Origin: Pseudomonas sp. MUP55
GTDB lineage: Bacteria; Pseudomonadota; Gammaproteobacteria; Pseudomonadales; Pseudomonadaceae
Assembly: GCF_034043515.1 (NCBI RefSeq)
Contig: NZ_CP138214.1
Coordinates: 1,488,001 to 1,552,000, forward strand
Reading direction: 5' to 3'
DNA length: 64,000 bases
Shown here piece by piece: positions 49,652-59,093 of this stretch. The notes under the pieces were generated by a model. That model did not search any database. It was not told the origin of the DNA and worked only from the letters and a program-made list of their open reading frames with translations. Position numbers and translations under genes: made by a program. Within the stretch, counting starts at the first letter, position 1. Each line of letters opens with the position of its first letter.

Positions 49652-49678
49652 GTGGGAGGGGGCTTGCCCCCGATGGCG
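49652..49678 (+). repeat. Single REP arm (copy 7)
   Basis: GTGGGAGGGGGCTTGCCCCCGATGGC-type arm without its inverted partner; the structured repeat begins about 15 bp later and may have replaced it. Confidence 0.88.
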
Positions 49679-49691
49679 GCCTCTGGGCCGA

Positions 49692-50030
49692 CTAGGGTGC
49701 TGGATTGGACCGAGTACATATCCGTTTCTGCGGTAACGGCTGCTATGGGTTCCGCTTTTACAGCGGCTCACTTTTGAAAAGCGCAAAATTAAGCAAAACG
49801 CTCTTGCCCCACCACTCGGCACCTCGCCCAGGCTCGGTGTGCCCTCTCTCCGGCTTGAATCCGTGGGCCGCCGCCACGCGCCATCCATGGCGCGGGGCGG
49901 CTAACCCGGCGTCCTGCCGGGTTACCCACGGATTCAAGCCTGCGTTCGGCCAGCGTGGTTTAACGGGGCGCCTAAGATCAAAAGCAGATCAAGAGCAAGA
50001 GCGGCTCGTTTCGCATCGTGGTTAGCGTTG
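49692..50030. repeat. Large structured intergenic repeat with three-way-junction core
   Basis: The core is a nested palindrome. The outer stem is GGCTTGAATCCGTGGG (49852-49867) pairing with CCCACGGATTCAAGCC (49925-49940), 16 perfect base pairs. Inside are two adjacent hairpins: one with CGCGCCAT / ATGGCGCG (49868-49901), and one with TAACCCGGC / GCCGGGTTA and a five-base loop (49902-49924). No unpaired base separates the helices. Flanks on both sides look conserved-type rather than random. I recognise it as a sequence often misannotated as a small protein in P. fluorescens genomes; copy number could not be checked. Confidence 0.75.
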
Positions 50031-50089
50031 GAGGCTGTAGCCTGCGAAGTGTGTAGATACCTACGCCCCGGTGAGGCCCTGAAGGCTTA

Positions 50090-50125
50090 TAAAAAAGGCC
50101 CGCATTGTGTGCGGGCCTCTCTTTT
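50090..50125. terminator. Terminator of rapA (bidirectional type)
   Basis: Stem GGCCCGCA / TGCGGGCC with a five-base loop, preceded by six A on the + strand (the U tract for rapA) and followed by a T-rich stretch. Confidence 0.9.
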
Positions 50126-50139
50126 TCAGCAGGCAGTGA

Positions 50140-52986
50140 TCAACCCGCGACCAGCACCCGAATCGCTTCCAGTCGCAGCGCCGCCTTGTCGAGCATGGCC
50201 AGGCCTTGCTCGCGCTGGTTGCGCAGGGCGACCAACTCGCTGTCGCGTACGGTCGGGTTGACCGCTTGCAGCGCGGTCAAACGCGCCAGCTCTTCGTCGG
50301 TGTCCGCCGCCAGGCGACGCTTGGCTTCGGCCACACGCTCTGCGTGGCGCGGGGCGATCTTCTCTTCGCCGGCATTGATGCGCGGCGTCAATTGGTCGCG
50401 TTGGGCCTGCACGAACTTGTTGGCGCTGGCCCGTGGCACGCTTTCCAACTGGTCGTTCAGGGTCACGAACGACACGCGGCCGGACAGGTCATTGCCGTTG
50501 GCATCCAGCAGGCAGCGCAGGGCCGCCGGTGGCAGGTAACGACCCAACTGCAGCGAGCGCGGAGCAACCACTTCGCTGACGTACAGCAGCTCCAGCAATA
50601 CGGTGCCTGGCTTGAGCGCCTTGTTCTTGATCAGCGCCACGGCGGTATTGCCCATGGAGCCGGACAGCACCAGGTCCATGCCGCCCTGCACCATCGGGTG
50701 TTCCCAGGTGATGAACTGCATGTCTTCACGCGACAGCGCCTGGTTGCGGTCGTAGGTGATGGTCACGCCTTCGTCGTCGCCCAGGGGGAAGCTGGCGTCG
50801 AGCATTTTCTCGCTGGGCTTGAGGATCAGCGCATTTTCCGAATGGTCTTCGCTGTCGATGCCGAACGCGTCGAACAGGGTTTCCATATAGATCGGCAGGG
50901 CGAACTGGTCGTCCTGCTCAAGGATGTCCTCGACCAGCGCATCGCCTTCACCGGCGCCACCGGAGTTGAGCTCCAGCAAACGGTCGCGACCGGTGTGCAG
51001 CTCCTGTTCCAGACGCTCGCGTTCGGCACGGGCTTCGTCGATCAGGGCCTGCCACTCGCCGTCGTCGGCGTTTTCCAGCAGCGGCAGCAGGCGCGGGCCG
51101 AACTGATGCTGCAAGGCGTTACCGGTCGGGCAGGTGTTGAGGAACGCGTTCAGCGCTTCGTGGTACCACTGGAACAGGCGCTCCTGCGGGCTGGTTTCCA
51201 GGTACGGCACGTGCAGTTCGATCACGTGTTTCTGGCCGATCCGGTCCAGACGGCCGATCCGCTGTTCCAGCAGGTCCGGGTGGGACGGCAGGTCGAACAG
51301 CACCAGGTGGTGAGAGAACTGGAAGTTGCGACCTTCGCTGCCGATCTCGGAGCAGATCAGCACCTGGGCGCCGAATTCTTCATCGGCAAAGTAGGCGGCG
51401 GCGCGGTCACGTTCGAGGATATTCATGCCCTCGTGGAACACCGTGGCCGGAATGCCGGAGCGCACGCGCAGCGCGTCTTCCAGGTCCATGGCGGTTTCGG
51501 CGTGGGCGCAGATCACCAGGACCTTGGTGCGCTTGAGCATTTTCAACTGGTCGATCAGCCACTCGACGCGCGGGTCGAAGCGCCACCAGCGATTGTCTTC
51601 CTCGATGTCCGGCTGCGACTGGAAGCTGACTTCCGGGTACAGCTCGGCATGCTCGCCCAGGGGCAATTCAAGGTATTCGTCCGGGTTCGGCAGCGGGTAA
51701 GCGTGCAGTTTACGCTCGGGGAAACCCTGCACGGCGGCGCGGGTGTTGCGAAACAGCACACGGCCGGTGCCGTGGCGGTCGAGCAGTTCGCGCACCAGGC
51801 GTGCGCTGGCTTCGCTGTCGCCATCGTTGACGGCGGTAAGCAAGGCTTCGCCTTCGTTGCCGAGGAAACCCTGGATGGTCTTGTGCGCGGCAGGCGACAA
51901 GCGACCCTTGTCCAGCAGCTCCTGCACGGCTTCGGCCACCGGGCGGTAGTTCTCGCTCTCGGCGCGGAAGGCATGCAGGTCGTGGAAGCGGTTCGGATCG
52001 AGCAGGCGCAGGCGCGCAAAGTGGCTGTCCTGGCCCAGTTGTTCCGGGGTGGCGGTGAGCAGCAGCACGCCAGGAATCACTTCGGCAAGTTGCTCGACCA
52101 GCGAGTACTCGGCGCTGGCCTTGTCTTCGTGCCAGACCAGGTGGTGGGCTTCGTCGACCACCAGCAGGTCCCAACCGGCGGCGAACAGCGCGTCCTGGGC
52201 CTTCTCGTCATCCACCAGCCATTCCAGGGCGACCAGCGCCAGCTGAGTGTCTTCGAACGGGTTGGTGGCATCGCTTTCGATAAAGCGCTCTTCGTCGAAC
52301 AGCGCAACCTGCAGGTTGAAGCGGCGGCGCATCTCCACCAGCCACTGGTGCTGCAGGTTTTCCGGAACCAGGATCAGCACGCGGCTGGCGCGGCCCGACA
52401 GCAGTTGGCGATGGATCACCAGGCCCGCTTCGATGGTTTTGCCCAGGCCCACTTCGTCGGCCAGCAATACCCGCGGCGCGATACGGTCAGCGACTTCACG
52501 GGCGATGTGCAGTTGGTGGGCGATCGGTTGCGCACGCACGCCGCCCAGGCCCCACAGCGAGGACTGCAGTTGGCGGCTGGTGTGTTCCAGGGTGTGGTAG
52601 CGCAGCGAGAACCAGGCCAGCGGGTCGATTTGCCCGGCGAACAGGCGGTCGCTGGCGAGGCGGAACTGGATGAAGTTCGACAGTTGGGTTTCCGGCAGGG
52701 TGACCTGCTCGTTCTGCCCGTTGAGGCCGTGGTAGACCAGCAGGCCATCGACGTCGTCGACTTCCTGTACGGTCATTTTCCAACCTTCGAAATGAGTGAT
52801 GCTGTCGCCCGGCGAAAACCTCACGCGGGTGAGGGGCGCATTCCGTAGCGCATACTGGCGAGTATCGCCAGTGGCCGGATAGAGCACGGTCAACAAGCGG
52901 CCGTCCTGTGCCAGAACGGTGCCTAACCCCAGCTCTGCTTCGCTGTCACTAATCCAGCGTTGCCCCGGTTGATACTGCTGCGCCAT
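50140..52986 (-). CDS. rapA: RNA polymerase-associated ATPase RapA
   Basis: A 948-residue SWI2/SNF2-type ATPase that recycles stalled RNA polymerase. N-terminal Tudor-like KOW domains ([20 protein letters not shown]) precede the ATPase core with Walker [21 protein letters not shown] and the later motif [12 protein letters not shown]. Length is typical (about 950-970). The start has a Pseudomonas-standard MAQQYQPG N-terminus. The upstream region, divergent from a small unknown gene, carries a direct repeat of CTGACAAAAGTAC. Confidence 0.97.
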   Translation of the reverse strand: MAQQYQPGQRWISDSEAELGLGTVLAQDGRLLTVLYPATGDTRQYALRNAPLTRVRFSPGDSITHFEGWKMTVQEVDDVDGLLVYHGLNGQNEQVTLPETQLSNFIQFRLASDRLFAGQIDPLAWFSLRYHTLEHTSRQLQSSLWGLGGVRAQPIAHQLHIAREVADRIAPRVLLADEVGLGKTIEAGLVIHRQLLSGRASRVLILVPENLQHQWLVEMRRRFNLQVALFDEERFIESDATNPFEDTQLALVALEWLVDDEKAQDALFAAGWDLLVVDEAHHLVWHEDKASAEYSLVEQLAEVIPGVLLLTATPEQLGQDSHFARLRLLDPNRFHDLHAFRAESENYRPVAEAVQELLDKGRLSPAAHKTIQGFLGNEGEALLTAVNDGDSEASARLVRELLDRHGTGRVLFRNTRAAVQGFPERKLHAYPLPNPDEYLELPLGEHAELYPEVSFQSQPDIEEDNRWWRFDPRVEWLIDQLKMLKRTKVLVICAHAETAMDLEDALRVRSGIPATVFHEGMNILERDRAAAYFADEEFGAQVLICSEIGSEGRNFQFSHHLVLFDLPSHPDLLEQRIGRLDRIGQKHVIELHVPYLETSPQERLFQWYHEALNAFLNTCPTGNALQHQFGPRLLPLLENADDGEWQALIDEARAERERLEQELHTGRDRLLELNSGGAGEGDALVEDILEQDDQFALPIYMETLFDAFGIDSEDHSENALILKPSEKMLDASFPLGDDEGVTITYDRNQALSREDMQFITWEHPMVQGGMDLVLSGSMGNTAVALIKNKALKPGTVLLELLYVSEVVAPRSLQLGRYLPPAALRCLLDANGNDLSGRVSFVTLNDQLESVPRASANKFVQAQRDQLTPRINAGEEKIAPRHAERVAEAKRRLAADTDEELARLTALQAVNPTVRDSELVALRNQREQGLAMLDKAALRLEAIRVLVAG

Positions 52987-53050
52987 GCTGCCTGACTCCC
53001 GCCGTGAAAAAGCCGACTATCTTAACGGAACAAGGCCCCACGCCCAAGGA

Positions 53051-53085
53051 CTCTGACAAAAGTACCCTGACAAAAAGTACTCTGC
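53051..53085. repeat. Direct repeat in the rapA upstream region
   Basis: Two adjacent copies of about 15 bp, CTCTGACAAAAGTAC and CCCTGACAAAAAGTAC, followed by TCTG. It lies 65-100 bp upstream of rapA, in the gap shared with the divergent gene. Confidence 0.7.
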
Positions 53086-53218
53086 TGCGCAGGGGCCCAC
53101 ACGCCGAATCGACGGGTGGCGGGCACTCACAAGTGTCGACTGGGTCACAGCTTGACGAGCAAGTGTTCAAGTCGCCCAGGGGGGCGCCGACAGCCTGTAG
53201 ACCAGGAGAATTAAGATT

Positions 53219-53560
53219 ATGTTGCCACCCATGCTGCCCGTCAGCGTTGTGCCGGTCACGTCGCAACTCGATCCGGTGCGCCAGAAGCCGGATATTCCGC
53301 CCGTGGTGCCGGTTCAACCGGGCTCCAGCGAGAGCACCATCGACCTTAAGAAAGGCGATGCCGAGCAATCGAGCTTTCTGCTGCGCGAGGAGCAGCGCCG
53401 CCAGCAGGAACAGCAAAAACGCCGGCGTGAAGCCGACAATGATCCTGATCAGCACCTGCCGATCCCCGGCGACCTGCTCAACGCCGACAACACCGTCCCC
53501 GTGGCACCGCTGATTGAAGACGCGCCGCGCCAAGGCCTGTGGGTGGACATCGAGGTTTGA
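53219..53560 (+). CDS. Small Pro- and Gln/Arg-rich protein, unknown function
   Basis: A 113-residue protein with AGGAG about nine bases before the ATG. The first third is Pro/Val-rich, the middle (LLREEQRRQQEQQKRRRE) is a strongly charged predicted helix or short coiled coil, and the end is acidic. No signal peptide. Pseudomonad homologues sometimes carry the misleading name aspartate-semialdehyde dehydrogenase; nothing here supports that enzyme. It is divergent from rapA. Confidence 0.75.
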   Translation: MLPPMLPVSVVPVTSQLDPVRQKPDIPPVVPVQPGSSESTIDLKKGDAEQSSFLLREEQRRQQEQQKRRREADNDPDQHLPIPGDLLNADNTVPVAPLIEDAPRQGLWVDIEV

Positions 53561-53646
53561 TCGCGTGTTTTTTGTCGCCCGCTGATTTGCCGCCGAGCGC
53601 AGGAGACCGCATTATTGGGCACTCCCGCCATAACGTAAGCCACGCC

Positions 53647-53808
53647 ATGAGTGATGATGACAAGCTGATCGACCTGAATGCCGAACGCGCCAAGCGTGTG
53701 CATGACCTCAATGACAAACGCCTGAATGAAGTGCGCCAGGCCTTTGAGCAGGCGATGCCCTTGGGTAAGCCCAAGAAGAAAACCAAGAACAAGCCCAAAA
53801 AACGTTGA
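53647..53808 (+). CDS. Small basic-tailed protein, unknown function
   Basis: A 53-residue ORF. The N-terminal half is a charged helix (DLNAERAKRVHDLNDKRLNEV) and the last 15 residues are nearly all Lys, Pro and Arg (GKPKKKTKNKPKKR), a likely nucleic-acid-binding tail. The start at 53647 is the first internal Met that gives this compact form. It lies about 85 bp after the previous small gene on the same strand. Confidence 0.65.
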   Translation: MSDDDKLIDLNAERAKRVHDLNDKRLNEVRQAFEQAMPLGKPKKKTKNKPKKR

Positions 53809-53872
53809 AGCAACTTGCTTCAGTTGATGCAGGTCAGTTATTGCCCTTCTTTACGCCCCGTCGTGGGCGACA

Positions 53873-53886
53873 TTGATCCCCGTCAA
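53873..53886 (+). promoter_or_regulatory. ANR (FNR-type) box upstream of the CcoM-like gene
   Basis: TTGATCCCCGTCAA fits the ANR/FNR consensus TTGAT-N4-(A/G)TCAA. It is centred about 72 bp before the start codon, leaving room for a class II promoter with a -10 around 53905-53915 and a leader of about 30 bases. Confidence 0.75.
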
Positions 53887-53951
53887 TTTTTCAATCCGCC
53901 TTCTCCATTAACTTAGCCCTATCGCAACAGGGCAAGTGCAGGAGGCCGGTC

Positions 53952-54068
53952 ATGTTTATCGATAATGTGGTATTTGCCGGAGTGCTGACCGTCAGCCTCA
54001 TGGTGGTGTTTTTTGCAGGGTTTGGAATTTTTATCTGGAAAGACGCCCACAAGCGTAAAAAACCTTAA
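53952..54068 (+). CDS. ccoM: 38-residue single-helix membrane protein, probable cbb3 oxidase subunit CcoM
   Basis: The peptide begins MFIDNVVFAGVLTVSL, continues as one hydrophobic helix and ends in WKDAHKRKKP. AGGAGG lies six bases before the ATG, an ideal ribosome binding site, and an ANR box lies upstream with a strong terminator after the gene. Size, single helix, N-terminal FxDNVV and the WKDAHK end resemble my memory of CcoM, a small subunit of cbb3-type cytochrome c oxidase in Pseudomonas. The oxidase genes themselves are not in the window. It was too short to be found by the usual length cut-off. Confidence 0.7.
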   Translation: MFIDNVVFAGVLTVSLMVVFFAGFGIFIWKDAHKRKKP

Positions 54069-54103
54069 GTTTTTCCGGGTTACAGGGCACGCAAGGCATT
54101 TTG

Positions 54104-54129
54104 GGCGACTTCGGTCGCCTTTTTTTTTG
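54104..54129 (+). terminator. Rho-independent terminator after the CcoM-like gene
   Basis: Stem GGCGAC / GTCGCC with a short TTCG-type loop, followed by a run of ten T. Confidence 0.92.
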
Positions 54130-54174
54130 GCCGTGATTTAACCAACCTATGTTTCATGCCCAGAGGTTCCAGGC

Positions 54175-54212
54175 AAAAAAAAGGTGCGGTCCTCGCGGAT
54201 CGCACCTTTTTC
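54175..54212. terminator. Terminator of the phosphate transporter gene
   Basis: Stem GGTGCGGTCC / GGATCGCACC (one G-U pair) with a four- to six-base loop, flanked by eight A and five T, so active in both directions. Confidence 0.9.
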
Positions 54213-54226
54213 GTTATTGGCAGCTA

Positions 54227-55702
54227 TCAGCTGCCCAGCGCCTTGGACGCCAGCCAGAACAACCCGGCCGAGAGGGCTACGGTTGCCGGCAGGGTCAGCA
54301 CCCAGGCCATCAGGATGGTCTTGACCGTACCGCCTTGCAGGCCGCTTTTGTTGGCGACCATGGTACCGGCCACGCCAGAAGACAGCACATGGGTGGTAGA
54401 CACCGGCAGGGCGAAGATATTGGCAAAGCCGATCATGGTAGCGGTGGTGATCTGGGCCGACATGCCTTGGGCATAGGTCATGCCTTGCTTGCCGATCTTC
54501 TCACCGATGGTCAGAACCACGCGCTTCCAGCCCACCATGGTGCCCAGGCCCAGGGCCAGTGCGACCGCAAGAATCACCCAGAACGGCGCGTACTCGGTGG
54601 TAGCGGTGAGGTCTTTGCGCAGCTTGTCCAGGTCTGACTTCTCACGCGCATCCAGGCCAGGCAGCTTGCCGACTTTCTTCGCGGTGTCGTCCAGGCAGAG
54701 CAGGTAGCGACGCACTTCAATACGATGGTCAGCGCTCAAAGAGTGGTAGTCGGAAACGCCTTTGAGCGTTTCAACAAGCGCGTTGATGGTCGGCTCGGTC
54801 TGCTGCGGGTTGCACTGGAACTTGCCCGGCAGATCGTCCTTCACGCTTTTGCCCAGCGCCAGGAACTCGCCAAGGGTGGCGTTGTTACGCTGGTAGAACT
54901 GGCTCAAATGCACAGTGGCATCGCGGGTACGCTCGATCTGGTAGGTGGTGCTGCCCAGGTCGAGAACGAACTGCGCCGGCACGATACCGATCAGCACGAG
55001 CATGATCAGGCCGATGCCTTTCTGGCCATCGTTGGAGCCGTGCACGAAGCTTACGGCCATGGCGGAAATCACCAGGACCAGGCGGTTCCAGAACGGTGGA
55101 TGCTTCTTGTCGTCAAGCTTGCGGCGCTGGTCCGGGGTCTTGTGCATCTTGGACAGCGGACGCCACCACTTCAGGCCGATCAGCACCAGGGCTGCGACCA
55201 GGAAACCGGCCATCGGCGAGAACACCAGGGACGCACCGATATCGATCGCTTTCTGCCAGTTCACACCGTCCGCCAAGGGAATATCGTTGATCAGGGCGTT
55301 GGCCAGGCCTACACCGAGGATCGAACCGATCAGGGTGTGGGAGCTGGAGGCGGGGATACCGAAGTACCAGGTGCCCAGGTTCCAGGTGATGGCCGCCGCC
55401 AGCAATGAGAAGACCATCGCCAGACCATGGCCGGTGTTCACATTGATCAGCAACTCCACCGGCAGCAAATGCACGATGGCGTAGGCGACACCCACACCCC
55501 CGAGCAACACGCCGAGGAAGTTGAACACCCCGGAGAAAAACACGGCCAGGTGCGGCGGCATGGCTTTGGTATAGATGACTGTGGCCACCGCGTTAGCGGT
55601 GTCATGAAAGCCATTGATGAACTCGAAGGCGAGGACAAAGGCGAGGGCGAGCAACAGGCTCACTAGAACCCAGGCATCCAGTCCGCTGAATAAATCGATC
55701 AT
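54227..55702 (-). CDS. pitA: Low-affinity inorganic phosphate transporter (PiT family)
   Basis: A 491-residue inner-membrane symporter that imports metal-phosphate with protons. It has the duplicated PiT signature: GFHDTANAVATVIYT near the N-terminus and GSNDGQKGIGLIMLVLIG in the middle. About ten hydrophobic helices flank a hydrophilic central loop of about 120 residues. No Pho box (CTGTCAT repeats) was seen upstream, in line with PiT systems being largely constitutive. Confidence 0.94.
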   Translation of the reverse strand: MIDLFSGLDAWVLVSLLLALAFVLAFEFINGFHDTANAVATVIYTKAMPPHLAVFFSGVFNFLGVLLGGVGVAYAIVHLLPVELLINVNTGHGLAMVFSLLAAAITWNLGTWYFGIPASSSHTLIGSILGVGLANALINDIPLADGVNWQKAIDIGASLVFSPMAGFLVAALVLIGLKWWRPLSKMHKTPDQRRKLDDKKHPPFWNRLVLVISAMAVSFVHGSNDGQKGIGLIMLVLIGIVPAQFVLDLGSTTYQIERTRDATVHLSQFYQRNNATLGEFLALGKSVKDDLPGKFQCNPQQTEPTINALVETLKGVSDYHSLSADHRIEVRRYLLCLDDTAKKVGKLPGLDAREKSDLDKLRKDLTATTEYAPFWVILAVALALGLGTMVGWKRVVLTIGEKIGKQGMTYAQGMSAQITTATMIGFANIFALPVSTTHVLSSGVAGTMVANKSGLQGGTVKTILMAWVLTLPATVALSAGLFWLASKALGS

Positions 55703-56035
55703 GAAGGTTTTCTGACCCGGTCGTAAGGGGGCGCGATTATGCCAGAAAACCTCGGTAATCGATGCATTAGCTGCTCATCGGTAAGAATCTACCTGGAAAA
55801 AAATTGCTTGAAACACGCGCATCCCAAGGTTTTCGGGGCTTTGGCAAGTCTTTGATTTCTATAGTCGGGGCGCAAAAAGACGTGGTTTCGTCACAAAAAA
55901 GTCATATGTGAAACATTTGTATGAAATTTCGTTTGAGATTGTAGGGCGCCGACCAGTGGCCGCCTGGATCCGTTGACCTGCGCCGGTGGTGGGCCGGTGC
56001 AGGCAGCAAAACCTGGTGACTGGCTTCAAGAGGGG
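55703..56035. other. Intergenic region upstream of pitA
   Basis: About 330 bp between two minus-strand genes. It should carry the pitA promoter; the rest is AT-richer than average. No gene or repeat was seen. Confidence 0.6.
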
Positions 56036-56236
56036 TCAGGGCTCCTCGGCTTTGAGTTCCTGCTCGATCTTCTGAATTTCCTGGGCGAATGCCTGGTCGA
56101 GCACACTGGCGCGTTTGCGCCATGGCTTACGTTCCGGCTCAGGCTGGGCGGCGTAGGTGGTGACTTCCCCGCCGTAAACGTCCTTGTAACGTTGCTCCTG
56201 GCGCTCAAGTTCCGCGCGCAGTTCATCTTTCGTCAC
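56036..56236 (-). CDS. Small charged protein, unknown function
   Basis: A 66-residue protein if the GTG at 56236 is used, giving [20 protein letters not shown]. An ATG at 56281 would add 15 residues but has a poorer ribosome binding site. The N-terminal and C-terminal thirds are highly charged helices, the latter ending in [14 protein letters not shown], with an Arg/Lys/Trp patch between. No signal peptide or membrane segment. It is probably conserved in pseudomonads; I do not know its function. Confidence 0.7.
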   Translation of the reverse strand: MTKDELRAELERQEQRYKDVYGGEVTTYAAQPEPERKPWRKRASVLDQAFAQEIQKIEQELKAEEP

Positions 56237-56744
56237 AGTGTTACCTAATGTTGAGTTGAGTTTAATAGGGTACGACGTCATGCCAAAAGGCAGCCTCGGG
56301 GTGTACAAACTTGAACAGATTCCCTATCCAGGTTTGAAGTAAGCACCCGGGATCGCGTTTCAATTCGATACTTTAATCGACGCGGCGCTCTGAATGCGGC
56401 GCCGGGCGAGCTCTGCTCCCAATAGGTAAATTGGGCTGACCTCTGTACAGGCTGCATTATAGCGACGCATCTGGATAACGCTATCGGCATAAAGTTAAAA
56501 AAGCTTCAAGTTCATGTTTGAGTTTTGTTACATCACACCCTAAGTGTCGGTGAAACTATCTACCTAAGCGGCGTGTTTCTTGGCATACCTGTGCAGCCGG
56601 CCGGAGGGCGGCAAATTGCGATAATCGAATGATCGTCCGATAATCGCCCAATGTTGCCGCCCCTGCCTTGTACATCTGCACCGGTGCAGCTTGTAATAGC
56701 AGCCAACCCTTCTGTGGTTGAACACAAGAAAAAGGATCCCTGAA
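56237..56744. other. Regulatory region upstream of pcaR
   Basis: About 510 bp. The right part holds two PcaR-type operators. A weak hairpin (CCCAAT / ATTGGG, 56418-56435) is the only other structure. No gene was recognised. Confidence 0.65.
56616..56649 (+). promoter_or_regulatory. Two tandem PcaR operators upstream of pcaR
   Basis: Two copies of the core CGATAATCG at 56619 and 56638, about 19 bp apart (two helical turns). The second copy, GTCCGATAATCGCCC, differs at two bases from the published PcaR site GTTCGATAATCGCAC. The position, about 100 bp before pcaR, suggests autoregulation. Confidence 0.8.
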
Positions 56745-57587
56745 ATGAATGATCAATTGCGCAACTCCTTCGCGTCAGTGGCGCCGCCGATTGTGGCTTC
56801 ACCGGCCAAGCGCATCCAGGCATTCACCGGCGATCCGGATTTCATGACCTCCCTGGCCCGCGGCCTGGCCGTGGTGCAAGCGTTTCAGGAGCGCAAGCGT
56901 CACCTGACCATCGCCCAGATCAGCCATCGCACCGAGATCCCGCGCGCTGCCGTGCGCCGTTGCCTGCACACCCTGATCAAGCTCGGTTACGCCACTACCG
57001 ACGGCCGTACCTATTCGTTGCTGCCCAAGGTGCTGACGCTTGGCCATGCGTATTTATCGTCCACGCCGTTGGCCGTGTCGGCCCAGCCTTATTTGGACCG
57101 CATGAGCGAACAGCTTCACGAAGCCTGCAACATGGCGACCCTTGAAGGTGACGACATCCTGTATATCGCCCGCTCCGCCACCACGCAGCGCCTGATTTCC
57201 GTGGACCTTTCCGTGGGAGGACGCCTGCCGGCGTACTGCACCTCCATGGGCCGCATTCTGCTTGCCGCTCTCGACGATGCCTCGTTGCAGGACTATCTGG
57301 ATCATGCCGATCTGCAAACCAAGACCAGTCGTACCTTGACCACGCCTGAAGCCTTGTTCGAATGCTTGCAGCAAGTGCGTCAGCAGGGTTGGTGCATTGT
57401 TGACCAGGAATTGGAGCAGGGCCTGCGGTCAATCGCCGTACCGGTTTACGACGCGTCCGGCCAGGTGCTGGCTGCACTCAATGTCAGCACCCACGCCGGA
57501 CGGGTCAGCCGCAGCGAGTTGGAGCAGCGTTTCCTGCCGAGCATGCTCAGCGCCAGTCGCGAGCTGAGTACGCAGCTGTTTGCCTAA
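56745..57587 (+). CDS. pcaR: IclR-family regulator of beta-ketoadipate genes, PcaR
   Basis: A 280-residue IclR-family protein. A winged helix-turn-helix (ARGLAVVQAFQERKRHLTIAQISHRTEIPRAAVRRCL, in part) is followed by the effector-binding domain (LDRMSEQLHEACNMA; GRLPAYCTSMGRILLA). PcaR activates pca genes in response to beta-ketoadipate. The start at 56745 has AAGGA nine bases upstream. The gene order pcaR-pcaK-pcaIJF-HG and the CGATAATCG sites before pcaR and pcaI support the assignment over other IclR proteins. Confidence 0.93.
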   Translation: MNDQLRNSFASVAPPIVASPAKRIQAFTGDPDFMTSLARGLAVVQAFQERKRHLTIAQISHRTEIPRAAVRRCLHTLIKLGYATTDGRTYSLLPKVLTLGHAYLSSTPLAVSAQPYLDRMSEQLHEACNMATLEGDDILYIARSATTQRLISVDLSVGGRLPAYCTSMGRILLAALDDASLQDYLDHADLQTKTSRTLTTPEALFECLQQVRQQGWCIVDQELEQGLRSIAVPVYDASGQVLAALNVSTHAGRVSRSELEQRFLPSMLSASRELSTQLFA

Positions 57588-57732
57588 GTGTTCGGTGACC
57601 GCACAGATCCCGGCGTGATCAATTGACGCTGTTTCCCCTGGCTTATTACTGTGCGGCAGCGCTGCAGAGCGCGCTCCAATAATAATGGTGACCCCCCGGT
57701 CGACCGCCCGCCATCGGTGTGGAATAAAAATA

Positions 57733-59073
57733 ATGAATCAGCCATCTGTCGGTACCACCCTGGACGTTCAGTCCTTCATCAATGCCCAGCCCTTGTCACG
57801 TTACCAATGGCGTGTGGTGATTCTGTGCTTCCTGATTGTTTTTCTCGACGGCCTCGACACCGCCGCCATGGGCTTTATCGCGCCTGCGTTGTCCCAGGAT
57901 TGGGGTATCGACCGCGCCAGCCTCGGCCCGGTGATGAGCGCCGCGTTGATCGGCATGGTGTTTGGCGCGCTGGGTTCCGGCCCGCTGGCCGACCGCTTCG
58001 GGCGCAAAGGCGTGCTGGTGGGCGCGGTGCTGGTGTTTGGTGGCTTCAGCCTGGCGTCGGCGTACAGCAGCAATGTCGACCAACTGCTGGTGTTGCGTTT
58101 CCTGACCGGCCTGGGCCTGGGTGCCGGCATGCCCAACGCCACCACGCTGCTTTCCGAATACACCCCCGAGCGCCACAAGTCGTTGCTGGTGACCAGCATG
58201 TTCTGCGGCTTCAACCTGGGCATGGCCGGTGGCGGGTTTATCTCGGCCAAGTTGATCCCGGCCTTCGGCTGGCACAGCCTGTTGCTGATCGGTGGCATCC
58301 TGCCGTTGATCCTGGCCGTCGTGCTGCTGGTGTGGTTGCCGGAATCGGCGCGTTACCTGGTGGTGCGCAACCGTGGTACCGACAAGGTGCGCAAAACCCT
58401 GTCACCGATCCAGCCCGCTATCGTTGCCCAGGCCGCCGCCTTCAGCGTGCCGGAGCAAAAGACCGTCAAGGCGCGCAACGTGTTTGCGGTGATTTTCTCC
58501 GGCACCTACAGCGCCGGCACGCTGTTGCTGTGGCTCACCTACTTCATGGGCCTGGTGATTGTTTACCTGCTCACCAGCTGGTTGCCGACCCTGATGCGCG
58601 ACAGCGGCGCCAGTATGGAGCAGGCCGCGTTTATCGGTGCCTTGTTCCAGTTTGGCGGTGTATTGAGCGCCGTGGGCGTGGGCTGGGCGATGGACCGGTT
58701 CAACCCGCACAAGGTGATTGGCACCTTCTACCTGCTGGCCGGGGTGTTTGCCTACGCGGTTGGGCAGAGCCTGGGCAACATCACTGTATTGGCGACCCAG
58801 GTGCTGATTGCCGGGATGTGCGTCAACGGGGCGCAATCGGCGATGCCTTCCCTGGCCGCGCGCTTCTACCCAACCCAGGGCCGCGCCACCGGCGTTTCAT
58901 GGATGCTCGGCATTGGTCGTTTCGGCGCCATCCTGGGGGCGTGGATGGGCGCGACCCTGCTGGGCCTGGGCTGGAACTTTGAACAAGTGCTGACCGCGTT
59001 GGTGATCCCGGCTGCACTCGCCACGGCTGCCGTGGTGATCAAGGGCATGGTCAGCCACGCCGACGCCACCTGA
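57733..59073 (+). CDS. pcaK: 4-Hydroxybenzoate/protocatechuate MFS transporter PcaK
   Basis: A 446-residue aromatic acid:H+ symporter of the major facilitator superfamily. The family's intramembrane Asp motif is visible in FLIVFLDGLDTAAMGFIAP (DGxD), with the loop motif GPLADRFGRKGVL and PESARYLV. PcaK imports 4-hydroxybenzoate or protocatechuate and also mediates chemotaxis to them. It follows pcaR by 145 bp and is separated from pcaI by a REP doublet and PcaR operators. Confidence 0.93.
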   Translation: MNQPSVGTTLDVQSFINAQPLSRYQWRVVILCFLIVFLDGLDTAAMGFIAPALSQDWGIDRASLGPVMSAALIGMVFGALGSGPLADRFGRKGVLVGAVLVFGGFSLASAYSSNVDQLLVLRFLTGLGLGAGMPNATTLLSEYTPERHKSLLVTSMFCGFNLGMAGGGFISAKLIPAFGWHSLLLIGGILPLILAVVLLVWLPESARYLVVRNRGTDKVRKTLSPIQPAIVAQAAAFSVPEQKTVKARNVFAVIFSGTYSAGTLLLWLTYFMGLVIVYLLTSWLPTLMRDSGASMEQAAFIGALFQFGGVLSAVGVGWAMDRFNPHKVIGTFYLLAGVFAYAVGQSLGNITVLATQVLIAGMCVNGAQSAMPSLAARFYPTQGRATGVSWMLGIGRFGAILGAWMGATLLGLGWNFEQVLTALVIPAALATAAVVIKGMVSHADAT

Positions 59074-59093
59074 TCCCTGGCACGGCCAAAAAT

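Larger units (their letters stand above)
49595..50139. other. Gene-free repeat region between MFS gene and rapA
   Basis: About 545 bp between convergent genes. It holds a single REP arm, a roughly 300-bp structured repeat element and the rapA terminator. ORFs predicted here lack ribosome binding sites and look like by-products of the repeat. Confidence 0.8.

Noticed and set aside
49646..49888. 80-codon ORF in the structured repeat
   Set aside because: It has no ribosome binding site and overlaps a non-coding repeat. I recognise this type of product as a frequent misannotation.
53219..53560. Aspartate-semialdehyde dehydrogenase
   Set aside because: The product is too short, low in complexity and has no dehydrogenase motif; the name is an annotation carry-over seen in some genomes.
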